Shown here piece by piece: positions 63,493 to 64,000 of a stretch of 64,000 bases of DNA (the stretch's first letter is position 1; each line of letters begins with the position of its first letter). Position numbers and translations under genes: made by a program. The DNA lies in NCBI GenBank assembly GCA_016719565.1, contig JADJYU010000001.1, positions 248,001 through 312,000 of the forward strand. The letters run 5' to 3'. This DNA comes from Ignavibacteria bacterium (GTDB lineage: Bacteria > Bacteroidota > Ignavibacteria > Tepidaquicellales > Tepidaquicellaceae). Below the pieces are notes generated by a model. That model saw nothing but the letters and a program-made list of their open reading frames with translations. It had not been told where the DNA came from and did no database searches.

Positions 63493-64000
63493 TCAGAAAG
63501 TAAAACATCGAAGTTCTTTTTCAATTTCGATAATATCTTTTATCTGGTCAAGGAACCATTTGTCAATTTTAGTTACTTTGTATAACTCATCTGTAGTAGC
63601 TCCGAGAAGGTAAGCATATCTTAAATAAAAAATGTTATCTGACCTTGGCGTCTGCAGTTTGATAAGAGTTTTAGCTTTCAGTAAATTCTTCTCTTCCGTA
63701 TTAAGTTTACCGATATAATCAAATTCATAAATATCCTTTCCGTCCGCTCCGAGACCTGCCCTGCCTGTTTCGAGAGAACGGATTGCTTTTTGAAAAGCTT
63801 CCTTAAAATTTCTTCCGAATGACATTACTTCGCCGACTGATTTCATCTGCACTCCGAGTACGTCATTATCCGGATTTGAAGATCTGAATTTATCAAAATC
63901 CCATCTCGGTATTTTAACAACTACATAATCAATTACCGGCTCAAAGCAGGAAGGTGTTGTTTTTGTAATGTCGTTTGGAATTTCATCCAGAGTGTAACCG
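63493..64000 (-). CDS. carB: Carbamoyl-phosphate synthase large subunit, N-terminal half (cut by window edge)
   Basis: The open frame runs off the right edge. It includes LDEIPNDITKTTPSCFEPVI, DYVVVKIPRWDFDKF and QMKSVGEVMSFGRNFKEAF, a conserved CarB segment of the first synthetase half, then IDKWFLDQIKDIIEIEKEL. The frame ends there (RCFTF, then TGA), at a point equal to about residue 475 of the roughly 1070-residue E. coli subunit, with only AT-rich noncoding DNA beyond. This looks like the N-terminal member of a split CarB, as known in archaea and a few bacteria, with the C-terminal half elsewhere. A truncation is the alternative. Confidence 0.8.
   Translation of the reverse strand, partial: GYTLDEIPNDITKTTPSCFEPVIDYVVVKIPRWDFDKFRSSNPDNDVLGVQMKSVGEVMSFGRNFKEAFQKAIRSLETGRAGLGADGKDIYEFDYIGKLNTEEKNLLKAKTLIKLQTPRSDNIFYLRYAYLLGATTDELYKVTKIDKWFLDQIKDIIEIEKELRCFTF

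Overview
This window is a stretch of AT-rich bacterial chromosome that reads like a member of the Ignavibacteria (Ignavibacteriota / Bacteroidota-Chlorobiota group). The main evidence is a set of secreted proteins ending in the type IX secretion (T9SS) sorting domain with the motif NYPNPFNP or a close variant, PorV/PorQ-type outer-membrane proteins, Cys-initiated surface lipoproteins, frequent TTG starts, and little sign of Shine-Dalgarno spacing. Most of it is ordinary core genome. No phage, insertion sequence, CRISPR array, tRNA or recognisable defence system was found.

Layout. 1-4776: a minus-strand run of T9SS-associated genes (two PorV/PorQ proteins, a sorted repeat protein, a lipoprotein, a beta-barrel). 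4963-14448: acyl-CoA synthetase, polyprenyl diphosphate synthase, tatC, glyA, a coupled lipoprotein/outer-membrane-protein pair, gmhB and glgA. 14655-19177: MFS transporter, DUF971 protein, and rho-rng on the minus strand. 19530-24855: a plus-strand run with a membrane glycosyltransferase carrying TPRs, mltG, a polytopic membrane protein and ubiX. 24871-33710: a large peptidase-propeller-barrel fusion, guanine-deaminase-like enzyme, inositol-monophosphatase-like enzyme, a PhnP-like hydrolase, and an Fe-S maturation set (mrp, lipoprotein, nfu). 33821-37725: surface-polysaccharide genes and nadA. 37734-40122: RNase P RNA, RNase H, a zinc-ribbon coiled-coil protein and a NIF3-type protein, a cluster order also known from actinobacteria. 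40331-49265: metF, a TolB-like protein, then two tandem T9SS paralogues whose upstream regions and terminators were duplicated with them, separated by a 21-bp minisatellite. 49617-64000: an M13 peptidase, thioredoxin-like protein, queA, eno, a PIG-L deacetylase followed by an iron-type ABC importer, a class D beta-lactamase-like lipoprotein, two more T9SS cargo proteins and a carB gene that ends after its N-terminal half.

The most striking general feature is that at least eight genes are interrupted by one small lesion each: single-base frameshifts in the 9907, rng, NIF3-like and PIG-L genes, in-frame stops in rho, the inositol-monophosphatase-like gene and the solute-binding protein, and a frameshift with probable short deletion in the ABC ATPase. 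Because rho and other housekeeping genes are affected and three of the frameshifts lie in short homopolymers, sequence error in a draft or metagenomic assembly is the simplest explanation. Two lipoprotein genes also lack any ATG, GTG or TTG start in frame. Interrupted genes are annotated here over their full inferred span.
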